A stretch of 13,145 bases of DNA from SKLM01 sp964542755 (GTDB taxonomy: Bacteria; Chloroflexota; Anaerolineae; B4-G1), in NCBI GenBank assembly GCA_964542755.1, contig CAZIWL010000119.1, forward strand, positions 1 through 13,145, read 5' to 3'. Below, one piece after another: positions 6,265-13,145 of this stretch (positions are counted from its first letter, which is position 1; each line of letters starts with the position of its first letter). The position numbers and the translations under genes were made by a program. Below the pieces are notes generated by a model that made no database searches, was not told the origin of the DNA, and saw only the letters and a list, made by a program, of their open reading frames with translations.

Positions 6265-7572
6265 ATGAAAGCCTGGAATAGGCTCGTGGGTTATCTCCCG
6301 GCGAGCCCCTTTGCGAGGATCGCGCTGGCCGTGCTCGGGCTGGTGGTGGTGGCTGCGGCCGGGGTGGGGCTGGCACGCCTGGTTAGCTCCCCTGAGGGGG
6401 GTGCTACGCCGACGGCGGCATCGGTCGGTGCAGGGCCCTCTGCAGTGCCGACGGCGTCGGCCTCCCCGAGACGCGCAAGCACGTCAACGGCGACGGAGCC
6501 GGCGGAGCCGCGGGCCGACACCACGCGGGAGCAAGATCGTGTTCTGCTGCCCTTCCTCTCGCGGCCCGGGGAGGGCGAACCCTCTTCGACCCCAACGCCT
6601 GATGAGCCCAAGAAGCCGACCCCCACGCCCACGCCGGAACCGGTTGATTTCGACGCGGTGCGCCAGGAGCTGGCTGCGGAGGGGAAGGAGCTAGCGTACG
6701 TGAAGATCGGGTTCCACGCGGGGCCCGGTGGGAACATGCGCGGGTTAGGGGAGTATCTGGGCGGCCTGGCGCAGGTGGGCGTGCCGGCGGTGGTGAAGTC
6801 GGCGGATGCCTACGGGGTGTGCCTGGAGGCGCTGCAGGCGAATCCGGAGAATGTGACGGTGTTCCGGATGACGGGCGGAGACCTGGAGCTGCCGGACTAC
6901 GGGCTGGATCCGGTGACCGCGGCGGACCAGCATTGGGCGCGCATCTTGGAGGCACTGCCGCCGGAGTTCGATCAGCGCACGTGGTTGGAGGTGATGAACG
7001 AGCCGGACAAGGCGCGTGCGGACTGGTTGGGCGCGGTTGCGGAGCGGATCGGGGAGCTGGCGCTGCGGGATGGGTACCGGGTTGCGGCGTTCGGTTGGAG
7101 CTCGGGGGAGCCGGAGCCGGAGCATTGGCGTTTGGCGGGGATGCGGGCTTATCTCTCGCTGGCGGCGGAGCATCCGGATCAGCTGGCGGTGGCGCTGCAC
7201 GAGTACAGTTATGATGTGGAGAATATCGCGAACCAGTATCCGTCGCTGGTTGGCCGTTTTCAGGATTTGTTCCTGGCGTGCGACGAGATGGGGATTGCGC
7301 GGCCGACGGTGTTGATCACGGAGTGGGGGTGGGAGTCGGAGTCGGTGCCGGAGGTGGGACAGGCGATGGAGGATATCGCCTGGGCGTCGGCGTTGTATGG
7401 GGCGTATCCACAGGTGCGCGGGGCGGCGCTGTGGTATCTGGGGCCAGGGTATGGCGGGATTGCCAACCAGGCGCAGCGGTTGATTGTGCCGATGTGGTAT
7501 TATGCGTGGGGGGAGTATTTCGCGGTGGAGCCGGGGCAGGCGCCGCGGGATCCAGCCGTCTTTGCTCCTTAA
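6265..7572 (+). CDS. Membrane-anchored glycoside hydrolase-like protein (clan GH-A type TIM barrel)
   Basis: This 435-residue protein has a short cytoplasmic N-terminus, one hydrophobic segment (about 16-40) acting as uncleaved anchor or signal, and a Ser/Thr/Pro/Ala-rich linker (about 41-127, with PTPTPTPEP). An extracellular domain follows at about 140-420. It carries two hallmarks of clan GH-A retaining hydrolases: MNEPD with Glu246 as likely acid/base, and ITEWGW with Glu353 as likely nucleophile. HEYSYD (His312) lies between them, and WYLGP and WYYAW aromatic motifs near the end could line a sugar site. The target is probably a polysaccharide or glycoside outside the cell, but I cannot assign a numbered GH family; GH5-, GH39- or GH128-like relatives are all possible. 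ATG 6265 has GGAAGG upstream. The gene ends in a CACGGAG-type repeat and an intrinsic terminator at 7642-7670. Confidence 0.75.
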   Translation: MKAWNRLVGYLPASPFARIALAVLGLVVVAAAGVGLARLVSSPEGGATPTAASVGAGPSAVPTASASPRRASTSTATEPAEPRADTTREQDRVLLPFLSRPGEGEPSSTPTPDEPKKPTPTPTPEPVDFDAVRQELAAEGKELAYVKIGFHAGPGGNMRGLGEYLGGLAQVGVPAVVKSADAYGVCLEALQANPENVTVFRMTGGDLELPDYGLDPVTAADQHWARILEALPPEFDQRTWLEVMNEPDKARADWLGAVAERIGELALRDGYRVAAFGWSSGEPEPEHWRLAGMRAYLSLAAEHPDQLAVALHEYSYDVENIANQYPSLVGRFQDLFLACDEMGIARPTVLITEWGWESESVPEVGQAMEDIAWASALYGAYPQVRGAALWYLGPGYGGIANQAQRLIVPMWYYAWGEYFAVEPGQAPRDPAVFAP

Positions 7573-7576
7573 GCGG

Positions 7577-7635
7577 CGTAACACAGAGGTACACAGAGAA
7601 GCACGGAGAGACACAGAGAGAGGAGAGGGAGGGGG
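7577..7635 (+). repeat. CACGGAG-type purine-rich repeat after the hydrolase gene
   Basis: The sequence contains acacagaggtacacagagaa, gcacggagagacacagagag and a run of G and A ending near 7635. It starts a few bases after the stop codon. Here, unlike the UPF0158 and kinase genes, the repeat does not enter the reading frame. Confidence 0.75.
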
Positions 7636-7641
7636 CGTCTG

Positions 7642-7670
7642 AAGACCCAGGGTGGTTGCCCTGGGTTTTT
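7642..7670 (+). terminator. Intrinsic terminator between convergent genes
   Basis: ACCCAGGG at 7645-7652 and CCCTGGGT at 7659-7666 form a perfect eight-base-pair stem with a six-base loop, followed by a run of T to 7670. It ends the + strand hydrolase transcript. The A-poor left flank makes it less suitable for the facing minus-strand operon, whose last stop codon is only 17 bases away. Confidence 0.8.
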
Positions 7671-7686
7671 GGTTGTTGGTGGTCAG

Positions 7687-8985
7687 CTATTCCTTTTCGT
7701 AGGGTTCGCCGTCGGCGGCGGGGGGGGCGGCCTCGCCCACGACGCCGGCGAGAACGACGATGGTGACGATGTAGGGGATCATGAGGAGGAACTGGGACGG
7801 GATGGGCACCTGCAGGATGGCGAGCCTGGTCTGGAGGGCGTCGGCGAAGCCGAAGATGGTGGCGGCACCGAAGGCTCCGAAGGGCATCCAGTTACCGAAG
7901 ATCATGGCGGCCAGGCCGATGAAGCCCTTGCCGGCGGTCATAAGCTCATCGAAGCGGCCCACGGAGCCGAGAATGAGGAAGGCGCCGGCGAGTCCGCCGA
8001 CCATGCCGCCGACAGTGACGTTGACGTAGCGGTTCTTGAAGACGTCGATGCCGAGGGTGTCGGCGGCGCGGGGGTGCTCGCCCACTGCCCGGGTGCGGAG
8101 GCCCCAGACGGTGTAGAGGAGGATGACGTGGCTGCCCGTGAGGAGGACGGCCGTGAGGTAGACGAGGAGGTTCTGCTCGAAGAGAGCAGGGCCGATGACG
8201 GGGATGCGGGCCAGGAGGGGGATGGAGACGGGGGGCATGATTCCGGGGTTGTTGAGGAAGGTGAACTCGGACAGGATGCGGGCGCTGAGGAAGCTGGTGA
8301 TGCCGGTGGCCAGGATGTTGATGGCGGTTCCGGCGATGATCTGATCGATCTTGAAGCGTACGGCCAGGACGGCCAGGAGGAGGCCGAGGAGGGCTCCAGC
8401 GGCCAAGCCGCTGAGGAGGGCCAAGGCCTGGGTCATGGTGAAGGACCACTCGAGCACGTTGGCGCCCACGCTGCCCATAATGGCGGCAACGAAGGCTCCG
8501 GTGAGCATCATGCCCTCGATGCCGATGTTGATGACGGCGCACCGCTCGCAGATGACGCCGGAGAGGCCGGCCAGGGCGATGGGGACGGCGCGCAGGAGGG
8601 AGCTGCGCAGGAGGCTGGTCAGGTTGAGGGAGGTCGCACGGGCGGCCCACACGAGGAAGGCCACGACAAAGATAAGGGCGACGGCGGTCAGGGCGAGGTT
8701 AGGCCGCGTGAAGCCACGCAGGAGCTGCCAGAGGCCGATGAGGGCGCTGAGCGCAGCGAAGGCGTTGACGAGGGGGCGGGTGGGCATGACGAGGTCGCCA
8801 ACGGGGATCGCGCGGGACTGACCGCGGACGTCCAGCCCAAAGGTGGAGAGCTGGCCTGCTTCGGCGGAGAGGCCGAAGACGATGAAGATGAAGAGGCCAA
8901 CTACCAGGAAGATGATGCCGTAGGTCACCGCGCGCGACGGCGAGATATCCCCTCGAGACCCGATGCGTTCCACCAGTGCAGTCAC
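7687..8985 (-). CDS. ABC transporter permease of the BMP/PnrA nucleoside or simple-sugar importer (second permease)
   Basis: This 432-residue integral membrane protein belongs to the BPD_transp_2 permease group that moves nucleosides or simple sugars inward. Hydrophobic segments begin at about residue 21 and run to about 418. The family hallmark NIGIEGMMLTGAF is at 153-165. The cytoplasmic coupling segment VGEHPRAADTLGI is at 301-313, and FKIDQIIAGTAINI (211-224) and AGKGFIGLAAMIFGNW (351-366) are also typical. GTG 8985 is chosen because GGAGG lies five bases upstream on the minus strand. It is the last gene of the three-gene operon, 136 bases after the fusion permease, with two hairpins in the gap. 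In this family two different permeases form one channel, so this is the expected partner of the fused permease. The N-terminal loop between the first two helices (about 38-70) is long. Confidence 0.9.
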   Translation of the reverse strand: MTALVERIGSRGDISPSRAVTYGIIFLVVGLFIFIVFGLSAEAGQLSTFGLDVRGQSRAIPVGDLVMPTRPLVNAFAALSALIGLWQLLRGFTRPNLALTAVALIFVVAFLVWAARATSLNLTSLLRSSLLRAVPIALAGLSGVICERCAVINIGIEGMMLTGAFVAAIMGSVGANVLEWSFTMTQALALLSGLAAGALLGLLLAVLAVRFKIDQIIAGTAINILATGITSFLSARILSEFTFLNNPGIMPPVSIPLLARIPVIGPALFEQNLLVYLTAVLLTGSHVILLYTVWGLRTRAVGEHPRAADTLGIDVFKNRYVNVTVGGMVGGLAGAFLILGSVGRFDELMTAGKGFIGLAAMIFGNWMPFGAFGAATIFGFADALQTRLAILQVPIPSQFLLMIPYIVTIVVLAGVVGEAAPPAADGEPYEKE

Positions 8986-9019
8986 GTCGTCCTCCCGTCA
9001 ACCATCAGAGTTGGGTATG

Positions 9020-9048
9020 GTGCGACGCATCCCCAGGGTGCGTCGCAC
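9020..9048 (-). promoter_or_regulatory. Intercistronic hairpin before the second permease
   Basis: GTGCGACGCA at 9020-9029 and TGCGTCGCAC at 9039-9048 are perfect 10-base inverted arms around a nine-base spacer that can itself partly pair. The hairpin lies about 25 bases upstream of the ribosome binding site for GTG 8985. No T run follows on the minus strand, so it is a candidate RNA-stability or translation element rather than a terminator. Confidence 0.6.
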
Positions 9049-9070
9049 GTGAGTAGCAATTCGTGATCCA

Positions 9071-9114
9071 GGTGCCAGGCATTAGGACGGCGGCTGCGCC
9101 AAGTGCCGGGCACC
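9071..9114 (-). promoter_or_regulatory. Second intercistronic hairpin, just after the fusion gene stop
   Basis: GGTGCCAGGCATT at 9071-9083 and AGTGCCGGGCACC at 9102-9114 pair over 13 positions with two mismatches in the minus-strand transcript, around an 18-base loop. It starts seven bases after the TAA of the fusion gene. It lacks a T tract. It may protect the upstream message or reduce read-through, or be a dispersed repeat; the sequence does not decide. Confidence 0.5.
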
Positions 9115-9121
9115 GCACTCA

Positions 9122-11317
9122 TTATGTCTGCCCCCAGCCGCGGGTGAAGATGGCCTCTCCTTCGCCCTCCGGGGTGCGGATGCGATAGATCAGGCGGATG
9201 ACCTCGGGGGCGGCGATGAAGATGATGATGAGCGCCTGGACGATCTGGATGATGTCGATGGGCACCAGCGCAGGCGGCGCCTGCATGCGCTGGGCTCCCG
9301 CCTTCAGGAAGCCGAAGAGGAGCGAGGCCAGGACGACGCCGACGGGATGGCTCTTCCCCAGGAGAGCCAGTGCGATGGAGTCGAATCCGTAGCCGGAGAA
9401 GAAGGCGTTGGGCATGAAATGGAGCACACCCAGGATGTCGTGGACGGCGGCCAGGCCCGCCAATCCACCACTGAGGGCCATGGCGAGGATGAAGTTCTTG
9501 GTGACGCTCATCCCGGCGGTCTTGGCGGCGCGCGGGCTGGCGCCTACGGTGCGGATCTCGAAGCCGATGGTGGTCTTGAAGAGGAGCCAGTAGACGAGGC
9601 CGGCGACGGCCAGAGCGAGGAAGATGCCGGTGTTCACCCGGACGGATGAGTTGTTCGGGAAGAATTGGGGCAGGTAGGCGCTGGGCTCAATCTCCGGGCT
9701 GACGGGTCGGAAGCCGGGAGCGGCCATGGGCCCGCCGGTCTGGAGCATGAAGTCGGCCACACGGTAGGCCACGTAGTTGAGCATAATGGTGGTGATGACC
9801 TCGTGGGCGCCGGTCTTGGCCTTGAGGAAGCCCGCGATGGCGGCCCAGAAGGCCCCGCCGGCGAATCCGGCCAGGATGGCCAGAGGCAGGTGGATGATCA
9901 TGGGCAGGCCCTGGATGGAGTAGCCGACGAAGACGGTAGTGAGGCCGCCGATAAAGTACTGGCCCTCGGCGCCGATGTTGAAGAGGCCGCAGCGGAAGCC
10001 CAGGGCGACGGCCAGGCCGGCGAAAACGAATGGTGTGGTGATGCGAATGGACTCGGTGAGAGGACGGATGGCACTCACCAAATCTGCAGCTTCTCCGGTC
10101 TGCAGCCAGAGCCGCACGCCAGCCGCGATATCCGCGGGGCTGCCGAAGGCGCCGAGGAAGAGGGCGGTATAGGCCCGCGCGACGGACTGCCAGATAGCGG
10201 AAAGGCCCGGGCCGAGTCCCTCGCCAAAGGCCTCCCATACCAGGGGATCGAAGGCGCCGATGAAGATGCCGCCGATGATGAGGGCGGTGAAGACGGCCAG
10301 GACGGGCATCAGGGCGGCACGCCAGTTCCAGGCGGTGAGGCGGGTGATGAGGCCGCGGCGGAGGTCCTCGCCCTCGGATCCGACGAAGGTACGGATTTCG
10401 CCCTCCCGAAGGCCGGCAGAGATGTCCTTGATGCGGCCCTTGATCTCGGAGGAGACGGCGACGTCGGCGGCGTGGTACGGGGCGAGCCCCACACCCTCGT
10501 TGGAGAGGTTGAAGCGGACGACGCCGCTCTGTAGACGGCCCTCTGCGGCGCGCTCCACCGCCTCGCAGACTGCCCTGTCGACGCGCTTGACAGCGCTGGT
10601 GAGGATGCGGTCAGCTCCAGGCGCATCGCCCTTGTCGAAGGTGGTTACCCACTGATCTTGATCGACGCCGATGACCCAGGCGCCCTCCTGGGCGGCGGCG
10701 CGGATGGCGGCAGCGCCGCTCTGTCCGGCGGCGGCGAAGATGACGTCGGCGCCGTGAGCGACGAGCTCCTGGCCTGCCTCGGCACCGGCCTTCTCGTCGG
10801 TAAAGGACTCTGTGTAGGTGTCGAGGATCTCCGCCTGGGCGTTGGTGCGCTCGAGGCCGTGCTGGAATCCCCGGTGGAACTTACGCACGGGGGGGACGTC
10901 CTGGCCGCCGACGAAGCCCGTGTGGCCGCTCTCGCAGACGAGGCCCGCCAGGGCACCGGCCAGGTAGCCGGCCTCATCCTCGGCGAAGATGAGGCCCGTG
11001 ACGTTTTTGCTCTCCTCGTCTGGCTCGTAATCGACGACCACGAAGTGGACGTCGGGATGACGGACGGCCAAACGCTCCACCTGCTCGCCGGTACGAGAGC
11101 CGATGGTGACGACCAGGTTGCAGCCCTCCTCGACGACCCGGCGGAGGTTGGCCGCGTAGTCGTCGGGCGATTCGGTCTCGATGACCGTGGGATGGAGGTC
11201 GACCTGGTCCGCAGCCTCCATGAGGCCTTCGTGGGCGTCCTGGTTAAAGGTCCCATCGTCGATGCTTCCGACGTCGGTGACCAGTCCAACCCGCAGCTCG
11301 TCAGGCGACCGTTGCAC
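9122..11317 (-). CDS. Fusion of a BMP/PnrA-type substrate-binding domain to an ABC transporter permease
   Basis: This 731-residue protein joins two parts normally made by separate genes. Residues 8 to about 312 form a complete BMP-family binding domain: GLVTDVGSIDDGTFNQ (11-26), VVTIGS (69-74), GFVGGQ (134-139) and GVDQDQ (217-222), the last being a typical ligand-loop motif of nucleoside-binding PnrA-like lipoproteins. Residues about 328-720 are a permease with a first helix at 334-356, NIGAEGQYFIGG (447-458) and coupling segment VGASPRAAKTAGM (591-603). GTG 11317 is fixed by AAAGGAG eight bases upstream and by an in-frame stop at 11354-11356, leaving no room for a signal peptide or lipobox. 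The gene overlaps the ATPase gene by 17 bases. No free BMP lipoprotein gene is nearby, so this domain is probably the operon's receptor, or a cytoplasmic regulator if it is not exported. Confidence 0.9.
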   Translation of the reverse strand: MQRSPDELRVGLVTDVGSIDDGTFNQDAHEGLMEAADQVDLHPTVIETESPDDYAANLRRVVEEGCNLVVTIGSRTGEQVERLAVRHPDVHFVVVDYEPDEESKNVTGLIFAEDEAGYLAGALAGLVCESGHTGFVGGQDVPPVRKFHRGFQHGLERTNAQAEILDTYTESFTDEKAGAEAGQELVAHGADVIFAAAGQSGAAAIRAAAQEGAWVIGVDQDQWVTTFDKGDAPGADRILTSAVKRVDRAVCEAVERAAEGRLQSGVVRFNLSNEGVGLAPYHAADVAVSSEIKGRIKDISAGLREGEIRTFVGSEGEDLRRGLITRLTAWNWRAALMPVLAVFTALIIGGIFIGAFDPLVWEAFGEGLGPGLSAIWQSVARAYTALFLGAFGSPADIAAGVRLWLQTGEAADLVSAIRPLTESIRITTPFVFAGLAVALGFRCGLFNIGAEGQYFIGGLTTVFVGYSIQGLPMIIHLPLAILAGFAGGAFWAAIAGFLKAKTGAHEVITTIMLNYVAYRVADFMLQTGGPMAAPGFRPVSPEIEPSAYLPQFFPNNSSVRVNTGIFLALAVAGLVYWLLFKTTIGFEIRTVGASPRAAKTAGMSVTKNFILAMALSGGLAGLAAVHDILGVLHFMPNAFFSGYGFDSIALALLGKSHPVGVVLASLLFGFLKAGAQRMQAPPALVPIDIIQIVQALIIIFIAAPEVIRLIYRIRTPEGEGEAIFTRGWGQT

Positions 11318-12866
11318 GGGCGTTCTCCTTTCGTCCTTCCTTGACCCCCGCCATCAGCAGGCCGATCTGTTCGCGCGTCGCCTCCTCCGCGGGCAGAATG
11401 TCCACGATCTCTCCCTCGTACATGACGGCGATGCGGTCGGAGAGGCTCATGACCTCGTCGAGTTCGGGCGAGACGAGGAGGACGGCTGTGCCCTCATCAC
11501 GCTTTTCGATGATCCGGCCGTGGATGTACTCGATGGAGCCGACGTCCAGCCCCCGGGTGGGCTGAGAGGCGATGAGGAGCTTGATGGGGCGGGAGAACTC
11601 GCGGGCGACGATGACTTTCTGCTGGTTCCCCCCGGAGAGGTTGGCTACCGGGGTGAGGATGCTGGGGGTACGGACGTCGAACTCACGGACCCGCTTTTCC
11701 GCCGCGTCCAGGATGGAGTCTTTGTTGAGGACGACGAAACGGGCGAAGGGGTCGACGTAGTAGGTGTTAAGGATAAGGTTGTCGGCCACCGGGAAGCTGA
11801 GGACGAGACCGTCCTTCTGGCGGTCCTCAGGCACGTGGGCCACGCCTTGCTCCAGGACGCGGCGCGGGGAGGCGCCGGTAAGGTCCGTGCCCGCGATGCG
11901 GACCCGACCGGACTCGACGGCGCGCAGCCCGGTGAGGGCCTCGACGAGCTCCGTCTGCCCGTTCCCCTGGACGCCGGCCACGCCGAGCACCTCGCCGGCG
12001 CGGACCTGGAGGCTGACGGAGTTGACGGCGACGTTGCCCCGGTCGTCCATCACCTTGAGCTCCTCGACGTCGAGGACCGTGTCCTTGGGCTGGGCGGCCT
12101 CCTTCTCCACGCGGAGGACGACCTCGCGGCCGACCATCATGGCGGCCAGCTCGCTCTGGTTCGTCCGCTCGGGCTCGGTGGTGCCCACGACGCGGCCGTT
12201 ACGGAGCACGGTGATGCGGTCGGCGATGTCCATGACCTCATTGAGCTTGTGGGTGATGAAGATGACGGACTTGCCGCGGTCCACGAGGGACTGGATGATG
12301 TCGAAGAGATCGGTCACCTCCTGGGGCGTGAGGACGGCGGTGGGCTCGTCGAGGATGAGGATGTCGGCCTCGCGGTAAAGGAGTTTGATGATCTCGACGC
12401 GCTGCTGGACGCCGACGGACAGGTTGCTGATGTAGGCATCAGGATCGACCTCAAGGCCGTACTGTTCAGAGATCTCGCGGATGCGGCGGGCGGCCTTGGC
12501 CCGGTCGAGGAGGCCGCCGCGGCGGACGGACTCGACGCCGAGCATGACGTTCTCGGTGACGGTGAGGACGGGGACGAGCATGAAGTGCTGGTGGACCATG
12601 CCGATGCCCTGGTCGATGGCGTCGTTGGGGTCCTTGACGGTGACGCGCTGCCCGCGGATGAAGATGTCGCCTTCGTCCTGAGCGTAGAGGCCGTAGAGGA
12701 CGTTCATAAGAGTGGTCTTGCCCGCGCCGTTCTCCCCCAGCAGGGCGTGGATCTCGCCTTCGTTCAAAGTGAGGTCGATGTGGTCGTTGGCGAGGACGCC
12801 GGGAAAGGCCTTGGTGATGTCGCGCAACTCCAAGACAGGGGATGGCGAGTCTCGGGTTGAGGGCAC
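11301..12866 (-). CDS. ABC transporter ATPase with two nucleotide-binding domains (nucleoside or simple-sugar type)
   Basis: This 521-residue ATPase drives the importer encoded downstream. Domain 1 has Walker A GENGAGKT (44-51), HQHF Q-loop (92-95), signature NLSVGVQQR (148-156), Walker B ILILDEPTA (169-177) and switch THK at about 205. Domain 2 has a degenerate Walker A GVQGNGQTE (298-306), VPEDRQ (345-350), an intact signature LSGGNQQK (410-417) and a degenerate Walker B LLIASQPTRG (430-439). A weakened second site is normal for this class (RbsA/MglA and YufO-like proteins), so it is not a sign of decay. The length is normal for the class. GTG 12866 has GGAGG five bases upstream. It is the first gene of the operon, about 45 bases from a strong promoter, and its end overlaps the start of the fusion permease gene by 17 bases. 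Confidence 0.95.
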   Translation of the reverse strand: MPSTRDSPSPVLELRDITKAFPGVLANDHIDLTLNEGEIHALLGENGAGKTTLMNVLYGLYAQDEGDIFIRGQRVTVKDPNDAIDQGIGMVHQHFMLVPVLTVTENVMLGVESVRRGGLLDRAKAARRIREISEQYGLEVDPDAYISNLSVGVQQRVEIIKLLYREADILILDEPTAVLTPQEVTDLFDIIQSLVDRGKSVIFITHKLNEVMDIADRITVLRNGRVVGTTEPERTNQSELAAMMVGREVVLRVEKEAAQPKDTVLDVEELKVMDDRGNVAVNSVSLQVRAGEVLGVAGVQGNGQTELVEALTGLRAVESGRVRIAGTDLTGASPRRVLEQGVAHVPEDRQKDGLVLSFPVADNLILNTYYVDPFARFVVLNKDSILDAAEKRVREFDVRTPSILTPVANLSGGNQQKVIVAREFSRPIKLLIASQPTRGLDVGSIEYIHGRIIEKRDEGTAVLLVSPELDEVMSLSDRIAVMYEGEIVDILPAEEATREQIGLLMAGVKEGRKENARATVA

Positions 12867-12916
12867 GGATGCCTCCTTGCTGTGCGTTGTCTGAACGGCT
12901 CCGAGTCAGTTTGGGT

Positions 12917-12944
12917 AGTATAGGGGAATTGAGGTGGGTGTCAA
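12917..12944 (-). promoter_or_regulatory. Sigma70-type promoter for the ABC importer operon
   Basis: Read on the minus strand, TTGACA (12944-12939) is followed after 16 bases by TATACT (12922-12917). An alternative reading uses TACTAT with 18 bases. The start of transcription would fall near 12910, giving a leader of about 45 bases. That is too short for a purine riboswitch, so I see no riboswitch control. This is the best promoter match in the window. Confidence 0.75.
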
Positions 12945-13022
12945 GGGTGACGGCGGGCGTAGGGAGTATCGATTGGGGTTCGGCGCGGCCGAGCCAAGCA
13001 CGGCGGAAGGTGTAACGGGTGA

Positions 13023-13113
13023 TACGTAAAGCGTAAAACGCAAAACGCGATACGTAATGCGTAATACGTGATGCGTAATACGTGATGCGTAATACGTGAT
13101 GCGTACTACGTGG
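13023..13113. repeat. Heptamer array NNCGTRR, thirteen copies
   Basis: Thirteen 7-base units lie in one unbroken register. The first four (tacgtaa, agcgtaa, aacgcaa, aacgcga) are the most diverged. From 13051 on, units alternate tgcgtaa and tacgtga, giving a clean 14-base higher-order repeat from 13058 to about 13113. The array lies upstream of the importer promoter, with no gene between it and the window end. Confidence 0.88.
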
Positions 13114-13145
13114 AGAGTAGGGGGCGGGATCAGGGCTGGACTGGG

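Noticed and set aside
7669..9066. 465-codon open frame on the + strand opposite the second permease gene
   Set aside because: The translation is extremely rich in Gly, Glu and Asp with no domain. The minus-strand frame is a clear permease with NIGIEGMMLTGAF.
9071..9114. Intrinsic terminator after the fusion permease
   Set aside because: The stem has mismatches and no T tract on the minus strand, and the next gene of the same pathway follows closely.
11181..12860. 559-codon open frame on the + strand opposite the ABC ATPase gene
   Set aside because: It is antisense to a gene with all ABC motifs intact. Its translation is a Gly/Asp/Val-rich low-complexity sequence caused by biased codon use, and it has no ribosome binding site.
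11301..12866. Decayed second nucleotide-binding site in the ABC ATPase
   Set aside because: Degenerate Walker A and B motifs in the second domain are normal for simple-sugar and nucleoside-type double ATPases.
12867..12916. Purine riboswitch leader for the nucleoside-type importer
   Set aside because: The leader from the predicted start is only about 45 bases, and no conserved three-way-junction core can be found.
13023..13113. CRISPR array
   Set aside because: The units are 7 bases in direct contact, with no spacers of uniform length and no cas genes in the window.

Overview
This is a GC-rich bacterial window with seven convincing protein genes plus one very short gene. Several starts are GTG, and purine-rich ribosome binding sites are clear at most starts. 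The intergenic spaces carry families of short degenerate repeats: CACGGAG-type purine-rich elements, tandem heptamers of the form NNCGTRR, and a 216-bp tandem duplication. GC content, the repeat style, Pro/Thr-rich linkers with an LLPFLSRP-like segment, and gene content recall Chloroflexota (Anaerolineae-like). That assignment is an inference from general appearance, not from a marker gene.

Layout. Positions 1-499 hold no supportable gene and contain the 216-bp duplication with internal inverted repeats. Plus-strand genes follow: a UPF0158-family protein (500-1075), with an intrinsic terminator that overlaps a promoter for the next gene; a PAS-PAS hybrid histidine kinase with a C-terminal receiver (1303-3354); a 65-residue protein (3449-3646) overlapping an SMC/Rad50-like ATPase with a small CxxC hook (3630-5555); an 88-residue two-helix membrane protein (5820-6086); and a membrane-anchored, clan GH-A-like glycoside hydrolase (6265-7572) closed by an intrinsic terminator.

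The right half (12866 down to 7687) is a convergent minus-strand operon for a BMP/PnrA-type nucleoside or simple-sugar ABC importer: a double-NBD ATPase, then a permease carrying a complete BMP substrate-binding domain at its N-terminus, then a second permease. A strong sigma70-like promoter (TTGACA-N16-TATACT) precedes the ATPase gene. No separate BMP lipoprotein gene lies in the window, so the fused domain is probably the operon's binding protein. Its start is well fixed and shows no signal peptide, which raises a real topology question.

The most interesting items are the leaderless BMP-permease fusion, the small protein plus SMC-like ATPase module, and the repeat families. The repeats follow most plus-strand genes and in two cases encode the last residues and stop codon of the gene (RRDTESTE and RRDTDSAE tails). 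The + strand is G-rich over C throughout regardless of gene direction, which explains the many long antisense open frames that are not genes.
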